64,000 nucleotides of DNA from Pyrenochaeta sp. MPI-SDFR-AT-0127 (taxonomy: Eukaryota > Ascomycota > Dothideomycetes > Pleosporales > Cucurbitariaceae): NCBI GenBank assembly GCA_020747015.1, contig JAGTJM010000002.1:434001-498000 (forward strand). The letters run 5' to 3'. The position numbers and the translations under genes are program-made. Below, piece by piece: positions 21,070 to 32,828 of the stretch; the stretch's first letter is position 1; each line of letters opens with the position of its first letter. The notes under the pieces were generated by a model, which did not search any database, was not told where the DNA came from, and saw only the letters and a program-made list of their open reading frames with translations.

Positions 21070-22625
21070 GTCTGCACCTCAGTCAAGGGTGAGAGAAGGT
21101 CCTGGTGGGTGCAAGAGTACGGCGCGGTCATCACGACATGACTCTGCAGCCGTCGTCGTTGTCCACAGCCTTGAGTCGCCGCACTCAAAGTCGTGGCACG
21201 TCTTGCGCTCTTTTGCTGGGCCCGCTCTCGTATACTCCGTTGATCAAGGTTGTTCGGGATGTGGATCCGAGGACTAGCGGGCGACGACTGCACCTTGCGC
21301 GGGTAATTTGGCTGTTGCAAGAGGAGAGGGCGAGGGCATCAATGAGATTGGGGGATCGCAGCGAGTCTCCAGCAATCCGCCGTCGTCAGCGGAGGTCAGA
21401 AGCGCGGCGCCTGCGCTTACAAGGCGGGCGCTTCGAGGTATGGCGATGCTTGGCCCGTCGCAACCAACATGGGACGGAAGCACGGGTCAATGCAGGTACA
21501 CGCCGACAATGAATGCTGCAAAGCGTGGGCAGAATAGCACGAGGGAGACAGCACGGGTTGACCAGAGGGTTAGTGACGGGCAAGCGATCGAGTGCGCCCA
21601 AGTCAGAGCTGGCTGTGAGCTGGCTGTGGGCCTGGGAGGTGGTGGGCACGGCATGCGCACAGGCCCAGGATGAAGGAGGATTGGTCGGATGCACCCGCAG
21701 CGACGCTGCAACCCAAGCACCAGACAGACGCCGCTGAGACACGGGGGACCAGCGCTGTCAGCCGTCAACCTTTCACACCTGTCGAGGCCGGTCCTTATCC
21801 GGCGTAGCTGTCCCTCCAACGCTCTCGCCGGCTCATGCACAGGACACTGACAGGTAGACGGAGAATTGCTGAGCCGGTCTACCCAGTGACCCCAAAGGCG
21901 TCGCCTTGTAGGCGGCGGCGGTGCTGCGAGCGCGCCAACCGGTCAGCGTTCATCTGTTTGCCTTATGATCTGGATCCTCCATGGCTCCCGCGTCGTGCGC
22001 ATACGACCTCAGTGATCCACTGCGTCTCCTGTCAACGAGCACCCTTTGTGAGGCTACCAACGGAGCGGCCGTGGATGAGCAACAAAGCGCCACGAACCAT
22101 GGCATGAGCAACGAGTAATTGGGCCGCTGGTTCGGCTGCGTCGCGTCGCGGCTCGACTTGCCGAATCCGCTTTTCATACAACAAGGCTTCACTTCTGGGC
22201 TGCGGGCTCCACTTCTGTTTGGTGAAAAGTGTCTTGACCCCATCTATGCTCTTGGTGAAGAATTAACAGCCGCTGCAAAGAAAATTCAGTGATAAGGAAG
22301 ATATTTTCTAGTCGACTGATCTGAAAGTCTGCAAGAACGACTGCTTTGCGTATCAAATAACGCTTGCATGCAAGTTTAGCTCACGCCATATGAGCTGACA
22401 AAGATCCATGGATGCATGTAACCTGCACGTCGCGTTACTTGTGGTGCTGCCCATACCCACTCGATAAGTCTTCAACAACTCGGTCGCCGGTAAGGGCCGG
22501 CAATGAGGTCATACTTATAAAGAATCTGAACCTAAAAGGACGTCGTTCCCAACAGTACTGCAATCACTACAAGCATTACTATTCATTTAGCTTCTGAACC
22601 ATCCAATCCCGTATAATTTGGCATC
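21070..22625. promoter_or_regulatory. Divergent promoter region between BCK1 and PDC
   Basis: About 1.55 kb between two divergently transcribed genes. The BCK1 side (21070-22200) is GC-rich and contains mutually overlapping open frames on both strands that look noncoding. The PDC side (22250-22620) is AT-rich and holds a TATAAA at 22516-22521, 105-110 bp before the PDC start codon. Confidence 0.5.
22516..22521 (+). promoter_or_regulatory. TATA-like box of the pyruvate decarboxylase gene
   Basis: TATAAA about 105 bp upstream of the PDC ATG, a usual distance for strongly expressed fungal glycolytic genes. Assigned by position only. Confidence 0.4.
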
Positions 22626-24477
22626 ATGGCACAGGATCTACGCTCGCAGGAAATCAAGAACCCAATTGACGTTGCAGAGGTTAGCTTGCTGTTCTTCATG
22701 TGATCGCGCTAGCTCTGGCTGACCTAGTCAAAGTATCTCTTCCGCCGACTGAAAGAGGTTGGCGTGGAATCAGTGCATGGCGTACCTGGAGACTACAATC
22801 TCGTAGCCCTTGATTATATTCCTAAGACTGGATTGAAGTGGGTTGGCAATTGCAATGAGCTGAATGCCGGTACGTAGGTTCTGAGCTCGGGTCCTTGTTA
22901 TCCTTTTTGTATTGCTTAGTCTGCTAACACAGATTATAGGCTACGCAGCTGACGGCTATGCTCGCGTGAAGGGCATCTCTGCACTCGTAACTACGTTCGG
23001 TGTGGGTGAGCTTTCTGCTGTCAATGCCATTGCGGGCGCCTACTCGGAATACGTCCCGATTGTGCACATTGTCGGATACCCGTCAACAACCTCGCAAAAG
23101 AATGGAGCACTGCTTCACCACACCCTCGGAAATGGCGACTTCACAGTGTTCTCGAGAATGTCCAAGGAGATCTCTTGTGCTGTATCCCTGCTTAACAACC
23201 AACACGAGGCCGCCGTACTGATCGACAACGCCATCCGCGAGTGTTATTTGCAATCGAGACCCGTTTACATCTCCTTGCCTAGCGATATGGTGCAGAAGAA
23301 GGTCGACGGCGACAGACTAAACACGCCACTCGAGCTAAGTTTCGCACCGAATGATCAAGAGGCCGAAGACTATGTCGTGGACGTAGTTTTGAAGTATCTT
23401 CACGAGGCCAAGAACCCTGTCATCCTTGTGGACGCATGCGCCATCCGGCACAGAGCATTGAAGGAGGTTCACGAGCTTGTCGAAAAGTCTGGTATCCCCA
23501 CATTCGTTGCACCTATGGGCAAAGGCGCTGTGGATGAGACTCTACCCAATTACGGAGGTGTGTACGCCGGTGATGGTTCGAATGCTGGAGTAAGAGAGCG
23601 CGTGGAGTCATCCGACCTCATTCTCAACATTGGAGCTATCAAATCAGACTTTAACACGGCGGGTTTCACCGTCCGCATGTCTCAGTTGAAGACCATCGAC
23701 TTCCATTCGTATGGCGTCAAAGTTCGATACTCAGAGTATCCCGGCATACGAATGAACGGCGTCCTCTCAAAGGTCACGGCGAAGCTTGGAAAGCTGAGTA
23801 TCGAGGCAGGACCTAAGCCGAATAACAAGATCCCAGAACAAGAAGCCTCGTCGTCCGATACAACTATTACACATGCCTGGCTGTGGCCGAGTCTTGGACA
23901 GTGGTTACAGAAAGACGACATTGTTATTACCGAGACAGGAACATCCAACTTCGGTATCTGGGAGACGCGCTTCCCTGCTGGTGTAAATGCAATTTCGCAA
24001 GTCCTCTGGGGCTCCATCGGCTATGCAACTGGTTCATGCCAGGGTGCTGCACTGGCTGCCAGCGAAAAGAACATCAAGCGCACCATCCTTTTCACAGGCG
24101 ACGGCTCCTTCCAACTCACCGCCCAAGAAGTCTCCACCATGATCCGCAACAAACTTGCCCCAATCATCTTCATCATCTGCAACAAAGGCTACACTATCGA
24201 GCGCCTCATCCACGGCTTCGAAGACGCATACAATGACGTTCAGGAGTGGAAGTACAAAGACATTCCTGCGGTCTTCGGCGCAGAACCTGGCAGTGTACTA
24301 ACGTACAGGATAGAGACAAAGCAGCAACTGCAAGAGCTGTTCAAGAATGACGAGTTCAGCAGTGGCGAGACGAAGAAGATGAGGTTTGTTGAGCTAGTAA
24401 TGCCATGGGATGATGCGCCAGCCGCGTTGAAGGATGTAGCAGCGGCTGCAGCAAGAACAAATGCAAAGGCTGATTAA
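22626..24477 (+). CDS. Pyruvate decarboxylase (TPP-dependent)
   Basis: Three exons: 22626-22679, 22734-22869, 22940-24477; 575 aa, the usual length. Donors GTTAGC and GTACGT; acceptors AAAG and ATAG. It converts pyruvate to acetaldehyde and CO2 in the cytosol, the first step of ethanol fermentation. Key residues are present: catalytic Asp in PGDYN (residue 38), the TPP-activating Glu in NELNAGYAADGYAR (residue 60), HH at 123-124 in GALLHHTLGNGDF, the Mg/TPP motif GDGS at about 450 and YTIE at about 481-484. The second intron splits the codon for the glycine after NELNA. The gene converges with TGS1. Indolepyruvate or phenylpyruvate decarboxylases share the fold, but the full active-site set favours pyruvate decarboxylase. 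Confidence 0.93.
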
Positions 24478-25013
24478 AGTGTTCCGAGGATTGAAAGATT
24501 ACAAGAGGGGACCACACGGAATAATTGTATTTGGGAATGCAAAAGTGGAAAATGGGAAAACGGGAATATAATGAATTGATGCTCTTCTCTCAAATTAAAC
24601 ATCGACCATTTAAATAAATGATAACGCAATAATGCAAAGTAACTCACCACATGGTCTTTCTCCTGTCATGTATGCTATAACACTATGCGCCTTTGTCATG
24701 ACATGTTAGCCAATCGTGCCTCCATTGCAATATGATTTATAGCTGGATGATATAACAAAGACAGGTATACTCAGAAGCTCAAACGTGCGAGTTAGAGAGG
24801 AGAAAGTCGATGCAACTTATTGAACAAGGGACGGAAATTTGGATGGGTGAAGGCGTATTTGAAGACCAGAACTTCAATTCCAAGACCACCGCCCTTGACT
24901 ACTAGATTCGCCTTCATTGCTCGATAATCTACCAAAACGGGGAGACAATACTGATGAGTAGATAAGTGCACCCACGAGGCTTGTTGCGGTTCTTCATTCA
25001 TTTAGTGACCAGC
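24478..25013. other. Convergent 3' spacer between PDC and TGS1
   Basis: About 540 bp, AT-rich, with AATAAA-like and AAATAAA strings (around 24610-24620) suited to 3'-end formation. No coding signal. Confidence 0.5.
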
Positions 25014-25937
25014 TCATGACTCTTGTTCCTCCATCTCGAAGTCGAAATTCCCAAAATATACACAGAGAGCCTGTGATAGGGTCAGACACGCATCTTCAAG
25101 TATTCTATGCACGGCACGTACCTTGCTGGCACCCATTATAGCATAGTGAGCAACTTCAAGCTTCTTTCCATCCTGCGCGTACCTTGCGACTTGATTCAAA
25201 TCAGAGTTGCGCGGCAAGTAGAGGACCAGTTCTTTGCTGATGCGTGTGAAGCTCTTGTACAACATTTCAAGGTTGTATGGCTCCATCTTGGTCAAATCAA
25301 AGACGTTATCGACTCCGTACTCAGTCCCTGTCCGCTGTCAACAGCCTTTCTTGGTAGAAGTCGCCACAGTGAATGACTTACCTCCCCATGGCGGACTCGC
25401 GAAAATCACGACATTCTTCTGTCCCGAGAAGCGACTGATAGCATCAAAGCAATCTGCAGCCAGCCAGAAGATCTTGTTAGAGACTCCGTAAATCTCAGCG
25501 TTGTGCTTCGCGCACTTCAATGTCTTGGGATCTTTCTCGATGGCAAAGACGCGCTCCCAGCGACCTGAACGGGCTAGGGCGATTGCATTACCTCCTACGC
25601 CGGCGAAAGCATCGACAATAACAGTCTTATCACTGGGCGCTGATTCTGAGATATGGGCCGCGATCTTACTTGACGTTGTTAGCGACAGGCAACTTTGTGA
25701 TGGTTTGATATTTTACTTTGCGATTGGTTCTGGTGTCACGCCGAACCAAGCGTCTTCCGTCATCCACACACCTTCATCATACTTTTCCCATATCTTGAAC
25801 CGCTGAAACCAATATCTGCTTCCCGTTAGCCTCTGTGTCATATTTGTTTATTGATCGTTTTACTTCTTCAGGTGCTCGGGAAACTGTTCAACGTTGAGCC
25901 ACTGATGTATGCCTTTCTCATTCGGTTTGTTTTCCAT
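25014..25937 (-). CDS. TGS1: Trimethylguanosine synthase (snRNA/snoRNA cap hypermethylase)
   Basis: Five exons on the minus strand: 25937-25864, 25815-25717, 25668-25382, 25327-25122, 25070-25014; 240 aa. All joins keep frame and restore family motifs across the exon borders. The family block HLKKYWFQRFKIW leads to YDEGVWMTEDAWFGVTPE. After it come the SAM-binding loop VDAFAGVGGNA, AIEKDPKTLKCAKHNAE and the catalytic FASPPWGG with an aromatic YG following. TGS1 converts the m7G cap of snRNAs and snoRNAs to the 2,2,7-trimethyl form in the nucleus. This fungal form is short and lacks the long N-terminal extension of animal TGS1, like yeast Tgs1. The 3' end converges with PDC; the start is 453 bp from the divergent GRASP gene. 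Confidence 0.92.
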
Positions 25938-26390
25938 CTTTCGGAGACACCGCACTCGCTAGCCTCTGACAAGGCACTGGCTCTTCAAAGGAGCGCAGAT
26001 CGTGAGTTTTGAATGATTGTATTGAGCGAACAAGCAGGCGTTAAGTAATCGAGAGAAGGGAAATGTATGAGAAGCCTAACCACTTCAAGACTAGTGCAGA
26101 GCAAGCACGACTGCCTGATTGAGCAGTCCGTACGCCTCTGTGACGTGGAGTGAAGAGCTTCTCTGTCGACTGAGATCCCAGAACGATTTAGATACGTCAA
26201 CTCCAAGCACGCATCAGGATATCCTCGAATACTGCAAGTTCAAAGCTTCAATATCGTGCATTAGCGCTTGCCGCAGATCAAAGCTATGGCCACCACCCAG
26301 GAGCCTCAACATCTGTCCTCGATCAACACCAATGTTCCAACATCAGCAAACCCAACACACCGCTCAGCATCACCGCATATCATCCACAGC
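25938..26390. promoter_or_regulatory. Divergent promoter between TGS1 and GRASP
   Basis: 453 bp between the two start codons, the probable shared promoter and both leaders. In-frame methionine codons at 26268 and 26286 precede the chosen GRASP start and are discussed in that entry. Confidence 0.5.
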
Positions 26391-27703
26391 ATGTTTGGTG
26401 TTCTGAATCGTTTCATATCGAAGCTTGATGCTGCTCCGCTCGACGAACAGCAGTCTGCTACCAATGGAGCGTACGGTTTCCAGGTCTTGAGGAATGCGAA
26501 CCAGGAAGTGCCCCTGGAGCCATGGTTTGATTTCATTATTGGAATAAATGGGCGGACGATTGTGAGTGTGATGGTGTTGAGATGGGGGAAGAAATACTGA
26601 TTGGTATCTAGGATAATCCTGATCCGACGCTCTTTGCGACTGAGGTGCGAAACTGTGCTGGCACGACAATCAGCCTGGGTATCTTCAGCGCCAAGGTAAG
26701 CCGTACTAAGCTAATGATATTATTTCATTACTGTGTCTGATGTGTGCTTTCTGGTCTCGTTCTTTTTCAACAGTCAAGTCACGTTATGCCAATATTGTGA
26801 CCAGAATCGGGACAACAAGATAATTCAAGACAGTCTCCTTCATTAGATCGACACACTACATATTATTCATAAAGCTGACCCCAGACCTAGGGCCAAAGAA
26901 TCCGTGAAGTCTACCGCAACATCCCTGCGGAGAAGCCCACACTTGGCGTCTCCCTGCAATGGTCACCACTCTCCCTGGGTGAAGACGTCTGGCACATCCT
27001 TGATGTGATTCCTAATTCGCCCGCCGACGTAGCCGGACTCCTCCCCTACGGCGACTACGTCATCGGTAGTCCCGAAGGTCTTGTTCGAGGCGACTCTGGA
27101 TTAAGTGAACTGGTCGACGACTTCCTGAACAGACCGCTCAGACTGTACGTGTACAACCATGAGTACGATGTCACACGACCCGTCACCATCACTCCAACGC
27201 GCAACTGGGGCGGCGAGGGTGCATTAGGCTGTGTCCTTGGTTTTGGTGCACTGCACCGTATTCCCCCTTCTCTCGACGAGCCGCCACAGGGGCCAGGTGA
27301 AACTCTCTTCTCCACAGACAGCGCGCCAACATCATTCGACGAAAAGCGCCCGCTTGTCTCATCCGACTTCTCAGCTCAACCACAGACTGGTGCGCCATCA
27401 GAGCTCTTCGTGCCGGCCAACATGGCGCTGCCGTCAAAGTCACCGCCGCCTCCTGGGAATGCGCCGCCAAAGAAGAAAGGTCGAGCGCACCATGTGGTGA
27501 GTCCACCCGGTGGAGGTGGGCTGGACGACTACTTCAAAGAAGGAGAGCAGAAGAGTTTGGAACAGGACTATGCGCCAAAGAAGGGTGGCGGTTTACCGCC
27601 ACCACCAAAGGCTGGTGGTCCACCTAGAGGACCGCCGAAGAGTGGCAGCGCGACGCCAGTGCAGGGTGATGCTGAGGCAGAGGCAGTAGCTGAGGGGGCA
27701 TGA
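26391..27703 (+). CDS. GRASP-family Golgi stacking/unconventional-secretion protein (Grh1-like)
   Basis: Three exons: 26391-26561, 26612-26695, 26891-27703; 355 aa. The N-terminal MFGVLNRFISKL could form an amphipathic membrane helix as in yeast Grh1. Two PDZ-like halves follow: YGFQVLRN..PLEPWFDFIIGINGRTI, then TLGVSLQWSPL..EDVWHILDVIPNSPADVAGL, with LGCVLGFGALHRIP ending the GRASP domain. The C-terminal third is Pro/Gly-rich and disordered. GRASPs tether ER-Golgi membranes and support unconventional secretion in fungi. An in-frame ATG at 26268 or 26286 would add about 35-41 polar residues before the helix; the shorter start is preferred because membrane binding needs a free N-terminal helix. 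Intron 2 is unusually long (195 nt) and holds a second 3' splice site. Confidence 0.92.
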
Positions 27704-27820
27704 GCGGATCTTTGATAGAGAGGACTAAAAGGGGGATAAGTATTGCGCACAGCATGACGAGAATAGACTTGATGAGAACATACCCACGTTATTCTTTCAA
27801 TCAATCCTCAACGATTAGAA

Positions 27821-28108
27821 TCACTCGTCTCCAATGTCCAACTCCTCCCTGAACCGACTCATCCTCCTCTTCTTCTCCCCCAGCCCAACGTTCTCCTTGG
27901 ACGGATTCGCTGCATGCGTCATGAATGAGTCTGTTCGGACGTACGTCTCTGGGCGCTTCACAGTGAAGCTATCTTCCTTGCGTCCGCTAACCCTTTCGAA
28001 CGAAGACGAAGAAGACGACACATGTGGGGATGTAGGAGATGTGGCAGGGGACGTTGAAGGCGAGATTGCGGTTTTGATCTTAGTAGTGAGGGCGCGTAGG
28101 AGAGGCAT
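27821..28108 (-). CDS. Small Ser/Lys-rich protein, unknown function
   Basis: Single exon, 95 aa, from ATG 28108 (MPLLRALTTKIKTAISPS). The frame is open further upstream, but the next in-frame methionine codon is much farther and preceded by a repeat-like stretch. The protein is low-complexity: a Ser/Pro/Thr-rich first half, then RKEDSFTVKRPETYVRT and a basic-acidic C-terminus (EKKRRMSRFREELDIGDE). RRMS matches a basophilic kinase site. It converges with GRASP with a 117 bp gap. No domain recognised; function unknown. Confidence 0.55.
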   Translation of the reverse strand: MPLLRALTTKIKTAISPSTSPATSPTSPHVSSSSSSFERVSGRKEDSFTVKRPETYVRTDSFMTHAANPSKENVGLGEKKRRMSRFREELDIGDE

Positions 28109-29903
28109 ATTTGTTCGACAGTTTGCTGGTGGTGTCGACGTGACAGTATAGTATTGATGTATGTGTATGTGTATGTGTGACTCAGGTGATAATGTCGAGT
28201 ATGCAGCGCGATCCGAGAATAGCGAGTGACAGGACAGTAATATGGTTTGATGGGAGACGGGGATTGGGGCGACAACGGGGGGGTCCAGAGGTACGGGTAA
28301 GCAAAGAAGGAAAGGATGTTTATGACACACGTAGGCAGGCACACGACCAGCCTAAATAGCATGCATATTACCAAAACCAAACTTGACCACCCTCGGATCG
28401 ATCAACCTTCCCTACCCAGATGCTGTCGAAACATCCACACAAGCGAACAACCCAATACACGCCCGCAGTAGCTCCAGACGCCCATCAAACGGCCAGACCA
28501 CCACCACCACCACCCCTCCCCACAAACCACGCGCCAGTTGCCTCCCAACCCTGCAAGCTCTGAACCGCCGATCCCTGGGTTCCTGAGCAGTGCTCCGTGA
28601 GAGAGAAACGGAGAATGGCGCTGGTATGCATGAATCCACACGCGTCACCCAATTTTCCCTGCGTCGTTGGGCGTCCCCGACCGTCGCCCTAGCGAGGTGC
28701 TAGCGCGAGTGTGGCAGAAACGGACAGGAACCGTGTGATGTTTTGGGATAGTCACAGAGGGTGAAGACGGATAGCGGGGTAAGACTAAGAGGTAGTCTCG
28801 CACATGGCTTTTTCACCGCTTGTTTCTCCCTTTCGCAGCCCTGCTTTGCGCGTGGGTAATGGGAGGGTGCGAGGGCTGTGATTCGCCTGCCGGGGCATGA
28901 CTTGGGAAACAAGATGCAGGTCATGCGCATCCCTCATGGGACACACACTTCATGTCGAGATTTTCTGCCAAGTGTATGCAGTTGTCCGCCGGATTAGGGC
29001 ATGAAAAGTCTCTGCGTCAAAAGAGTCCCTCGGAAATTCAGATCAACGCCTTCAACCAAGGTTATCAGATACCGTCGGCCGGCCCTCCGCGGCCCTTTGC
29101 GCGCACGAGGGAAGCCGTTGATATCTGGGACCCAGGCGCCTCGTTTCCCAGAATAGGTACCCATATCGCTCCCCCTGCAGCGCCGACTCATTGACAATAG
29201 CCCGTCAACGACCTCGGACTCATCTAAAGACTCTGAGCGAGAACCTCCATTGCTCCACAGTAATTTGCCGTTCCGTTTGTCTAGACCTTGACACGACAAG
29301 TGAGGGAGCAAGTGTTTGACAAACATCCTCGGAGCCGGCAAGCCGCTGGCCCTTATGTCGACGCCGGCTCTGGCACTGACCCACCGTTCGCTCACCGCAT
29401 ATTTGCAGTCGATGTCGTGCAGCATGCGTCCGCACGTCAACAACCAGAATGAGAATGACAGATGTCTTCAGAGTGATTCGTAGGAATATCGTGGAACTAA
29501 TTTTTGATCTCCGACCCTTCAGAGGCCAAGTCGACTACGGTGTGACACATTGTGTCAAGACATGATGATTGTGTCATGGTAGACACGCTTGCGCATCTAC
29601 GAAGCCGTACATTCGACGGGCAAATTCTACCTGAGTCGCACAGCTTTCTGTCCAAGGCGGCAGCACACAAACAAAGTGGTTTTCGAAACATGTCGAAACC
29701 AAAACGCCTTCCCAGGTTTTGACCAAAGTCTATGCAATGTCCCATCCGAAACAACATGAACGCCATTCTGTCCTGCAGTGCTAGCGATGTTTTGGAATGA
29801 CTGCAAATGAGGCACGAAGCCTTGAAAGAGTCCGCAGTGGACAGAACGCCTTGAAATGATAGAAGGTCACAGAATTCGAAACGCAGAAAGAATGGGAATG
29901 AAA
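28109..29903. other. Intergenic region with microsatellite
   Basis: About 1.8 kb. The left end contains a TG/TA-rich run (28159-28179) in the small gene's promoter or leader. Frames such as 28994-29443 begin at non-ATG codons and show no domain. No supported gene. Confidence 0.5.
28159..28179. repeat. (GTATGT)n microsatellite
   Basis: Three and a half hexamer units with TG-rich ends, about 50 bp upstream of the small gene's start codon. Confidence 0.7.
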
Positions 29904-31594
29904 TCATCTGATGTCCAGCTGGAACGGCTTGAACTTGCCACCAATGGCGTTGCATCGTGGGCACCTTGGCGTTCGACCTCGAGTGTGTTCGCTGATCAGG
30001 ACGTCTACACAGTCCTGGCACAAGCCGCAAATACATTCGGAACATGCGTAGCTATCTCGAAGAATCGAGAGCTTGCGGCAAGCGGCACAGTATATTTGCA
30101 CAGGAAATGGAAAGGTTGGAGATGAATCCGAGAGGCCCTGCGAAGGTATATGAAAGTTTTGGCCAGACACGGCTGACTCGATGGACGACTCCACAGAAGG
30201 AAATGGCTGCAAGTCGGACATGTCTGGTGGTGGAGGTGTCAGCGTATTCTGAAGCGGTGATGCCGTGTACGACTGAAGCTGTGAAGCGAAAAATGGTGGT
30301 AATGACGTCCGATTGTTCATCATGTGCGGGGAATGATGGGGTGATTGCGGTACCTGTCGAAATTAGTCTGGCATGTGCAACGGGATGTTGGACTCACTGG
30401 TGTCAGATCTCGACTGTCCTCCTCCGTTGCTGAAGCTGCAGCATCAATCAAGTCCTCCCATCTCTTGCCCATTATGGCTGCAGCTGCGGCCGGTTCAGCT
30501 GAGAATGCTTTTCTATCATAACTCAATCGTCGATTATGGTCCCTTGATTTCTGCCGCTCATGCTTTCCTCTACGAGCATTCTGCCCCACTGACGATTTGC
30601 GGGGTCTGTTCGGCTTTATCGAGCGAGGACCTGGCGGGAGCGTCGAGGAACGTCCGGGAGGCGACTGTGCGAGCGAAGACGGGAGTAGTTCGCGGTGTAT
30701 CGATGTGGACGTGTAGTAGGGTTCTTCTGCCGATATATGCTGCTCGACTGAAGTAGGCGCGAACCGTGCACGAGGTCTGTAGCTCTTCGAGTCTGGCTCA
30801 GATGTTGCGTCCTAATCACAGCAGTTTTGGTTAGCAAGAAGGTATGCAGAGTAGCTGCAGGACGGCTTCGTACCGGATCTGAATCCCAGTCATATTCGGC
30901 GCGGTGATTGTGTAACGATGCGAGGGCAGCGGCTGCAGTTGCAGCGGGCAAAAGCGACGGGCGCCGTAGCACATTGTCGGCAATGCGCGGATCGCCAGCG
31001 CTGTAATCGCCATCAAAGAGGGTGTTGAGCTCATCTCCTCCGTAACCTTTGGCATTGTGAGTAGGAGCGGCCATGGATGACATGGAAAGTACAAACCTTG
31101 CGTGGTTGCTGAGCTGGTCGCGACTGGAGCTGGGGGAGGTCGTTCTTGCGGCGGCGTATTGACCATCAACAGGAAAGATTCCTCAGTAGCCTGACGGTGT
31201 AGGTGCAGGGTCAGTGTATGCGTCCTAGGCAGGTTGGCTGTGGGTGCTACGAACCGGCAGCTTGGCTATGTAGTGCTCTGAATGCTAAAAGCAGAAACGT
31301 GAGCTTGCATCTCAGGTATGATGCGAGTGCAGGGACCTACTGCGCGGCGTATGTGCTCTTGCATGGATCGAAATCGTTTTTCCTGTGGCATGCATGGTTA
31401 GATATCTGCACAGGCGATGGAGCTTGCTATGACGCAGCTTGGGAGCTGGGGACTCGGGATAGACTTACGCCAGTGCAGCGCTTCCGACAGGCAGAGCCGT
31501 CATGATTGCGAAGGGGACAGACGACGACATTGTTCTCGTCCGAGACCGAGAAGCTCCCCGTTAATGGCGCGCGGGACGGCGGCATCGCCAGCAT
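29904..31594 (-). CDS. Fungal-specific protein with atypical N-terminal finger and C-terminal RING-like finger
   Basis: Seven exons on the minus strand: 31594-31469, 31382-31341, 31284-31255, 31190-31097, 31046-30874, 30811-30398, 30353-29904; 442 aa, two of the exons only 42 and 30 nt. All joins keep frame. The N-terminal block reads CPLRNHDG..CRKRC, then EKRFRSMQEHIRRA and HSEHYIAKLP across three exons, a Cys/His cluster resembling a divergent C2H2 finger. ATEESFLLMVNTPP follows. GKRWEDLIDAAASATEEDS and the region after it also look conserved. The C-terminus has CAACRKLS..CSECICGLCQDCVDVL..CPRC, a treble-clef or RING-like zinc site. The layout resembles conserved Pezizomycotina proteins known to me only as uncharacterised. 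RING-like fingers often act in ubiquitin transfer, but no activity can be inferred. ATG 31585 is an alternative start. Confidence 0.85.
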
Positions 31595-32828
31595 CGAGTC
31601 TATCGCGGGCGGGGCGTGTGGGCTGTGGGCGGAGCAATGGCGGACGGAGAGCTGAAGGACACCTGCACGAGGCTGTCTATGAGCGTGAGAAGCTGTCTTG
31701 GAGCTGTAGCAGTGGCTGGAGATGGTGTGCACGTATGCGTCGTCTGCTTAATCCAGCATCGAAGTGCCGTTCTGGCGGATGTGGGAGGGGAGGGGTTTGA
31801 GCTGTGGTTAAGAGCGTTGCGGGGTGCTTGACCTTTGTCGTTTGCGCTGCGAGCCGAAATCTTTGGCAGGAGGCCCGAGTCCAGGGACTGAGGATGCAAA
31901 GTAGAAGAGAGCAAGAGCAGCTTTACGCTATCACGAGAAGCATTGAATGCGCATCCGTCTGCCGCTTGACAGGTTGAATCTGGGGCCCGAGGGAAGCTCC
32001 CCAAGCTCACAAGCTCATCAGAGCTCAGCTTGCCGTGTTCCTGGAACCCAATGCGGGCATATTACTGGCCTTGGATTACACATGGCCCTGGCCCAATCAG
32101 GAGCCGGCCATGGACAAAAAAATTCATGCGCTGGGCAGCAAATTTGGTTTGCCGGAGTACAGCAGGCCTCCCCCTCGTTCCTGTCTGGTCAGGACCTGCG
32201 CTGGAGGTCTGGAGATGGCCAACTAGGCCAGCGTCGCAACACAAGCTGGCACGGGCAGGCGTTTCAGCCTCTTTCTCCAGAATGGCGAACCCGTGTGCGT
32301 TCGTCACCCGCCATCTTGGGCGTCCCCCTAATGTGTGGCAGCGGATCCTGGCGTTGCGTGGTGGCCCTGTCTGTAAAGAGGGTTGAAAATAGCCATCGGG
32401 TGTATGCGAAGACGTGGTGACGGGACAGGCCGCCATGTTCATGTGCAACCAAAGCCGAACAGATTTTGTTTTTTTTTCCCTTGAAATAAAGGCACTATTA
32501 GCAGAGCAGATGCAATGAGTAGAGAGGAAATAACTGCCTGCCTGCCTTTTGCAAGAAAACTTCCTGTTGAGAAATGGGAGCCATGTCCCAATATCCACTG
32601 CCGTCTGCGACTTCTGTTTTGGTCCCTGGGCCTCGTCTGTCACTGCCATGTTCGCGTCCACATGCCGTGCCTCTCCTATGCTACCTGGCTCGTGGCGTCG
32701 AATTGTCCACCTACCTTGCAGGCTGACGTCTACTGCCTTCTGCCCTCCCAAAACCTGCCATTGCCCTCTCTCGCCCTCGCCCATGCCTTTCACACCGTCG
32801 CCGCTGAGCGCTGTGCGAGAACGTCGCC
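31595..32828. promoter_or_regulatory. Divergent promoter between the zinc-finger gene and the MBL-fold gene
   Basis: About 1.2 kb between two divergently transcribed start codons. Frames inside (such as 31600-32010 on the minus strand and 31947-32420 on the plus strand) overlap each other and lack domains. A long pyrimidine-rich stretch lies in the last 150 bp before the MBL gene's ATG. Confidence 0.45.

Noticed and set aside
26696..26890. C/D-box snoRNA inside the long GRASP intron
   Set aside because: Partial TGATG and CTGA strings exist but no convincing C/D pairing or terminal stem.
28994..29443. Minus-strand frame of 149 codons
   Set aside because: Starts at TTG, has no motif and no good splice partners.
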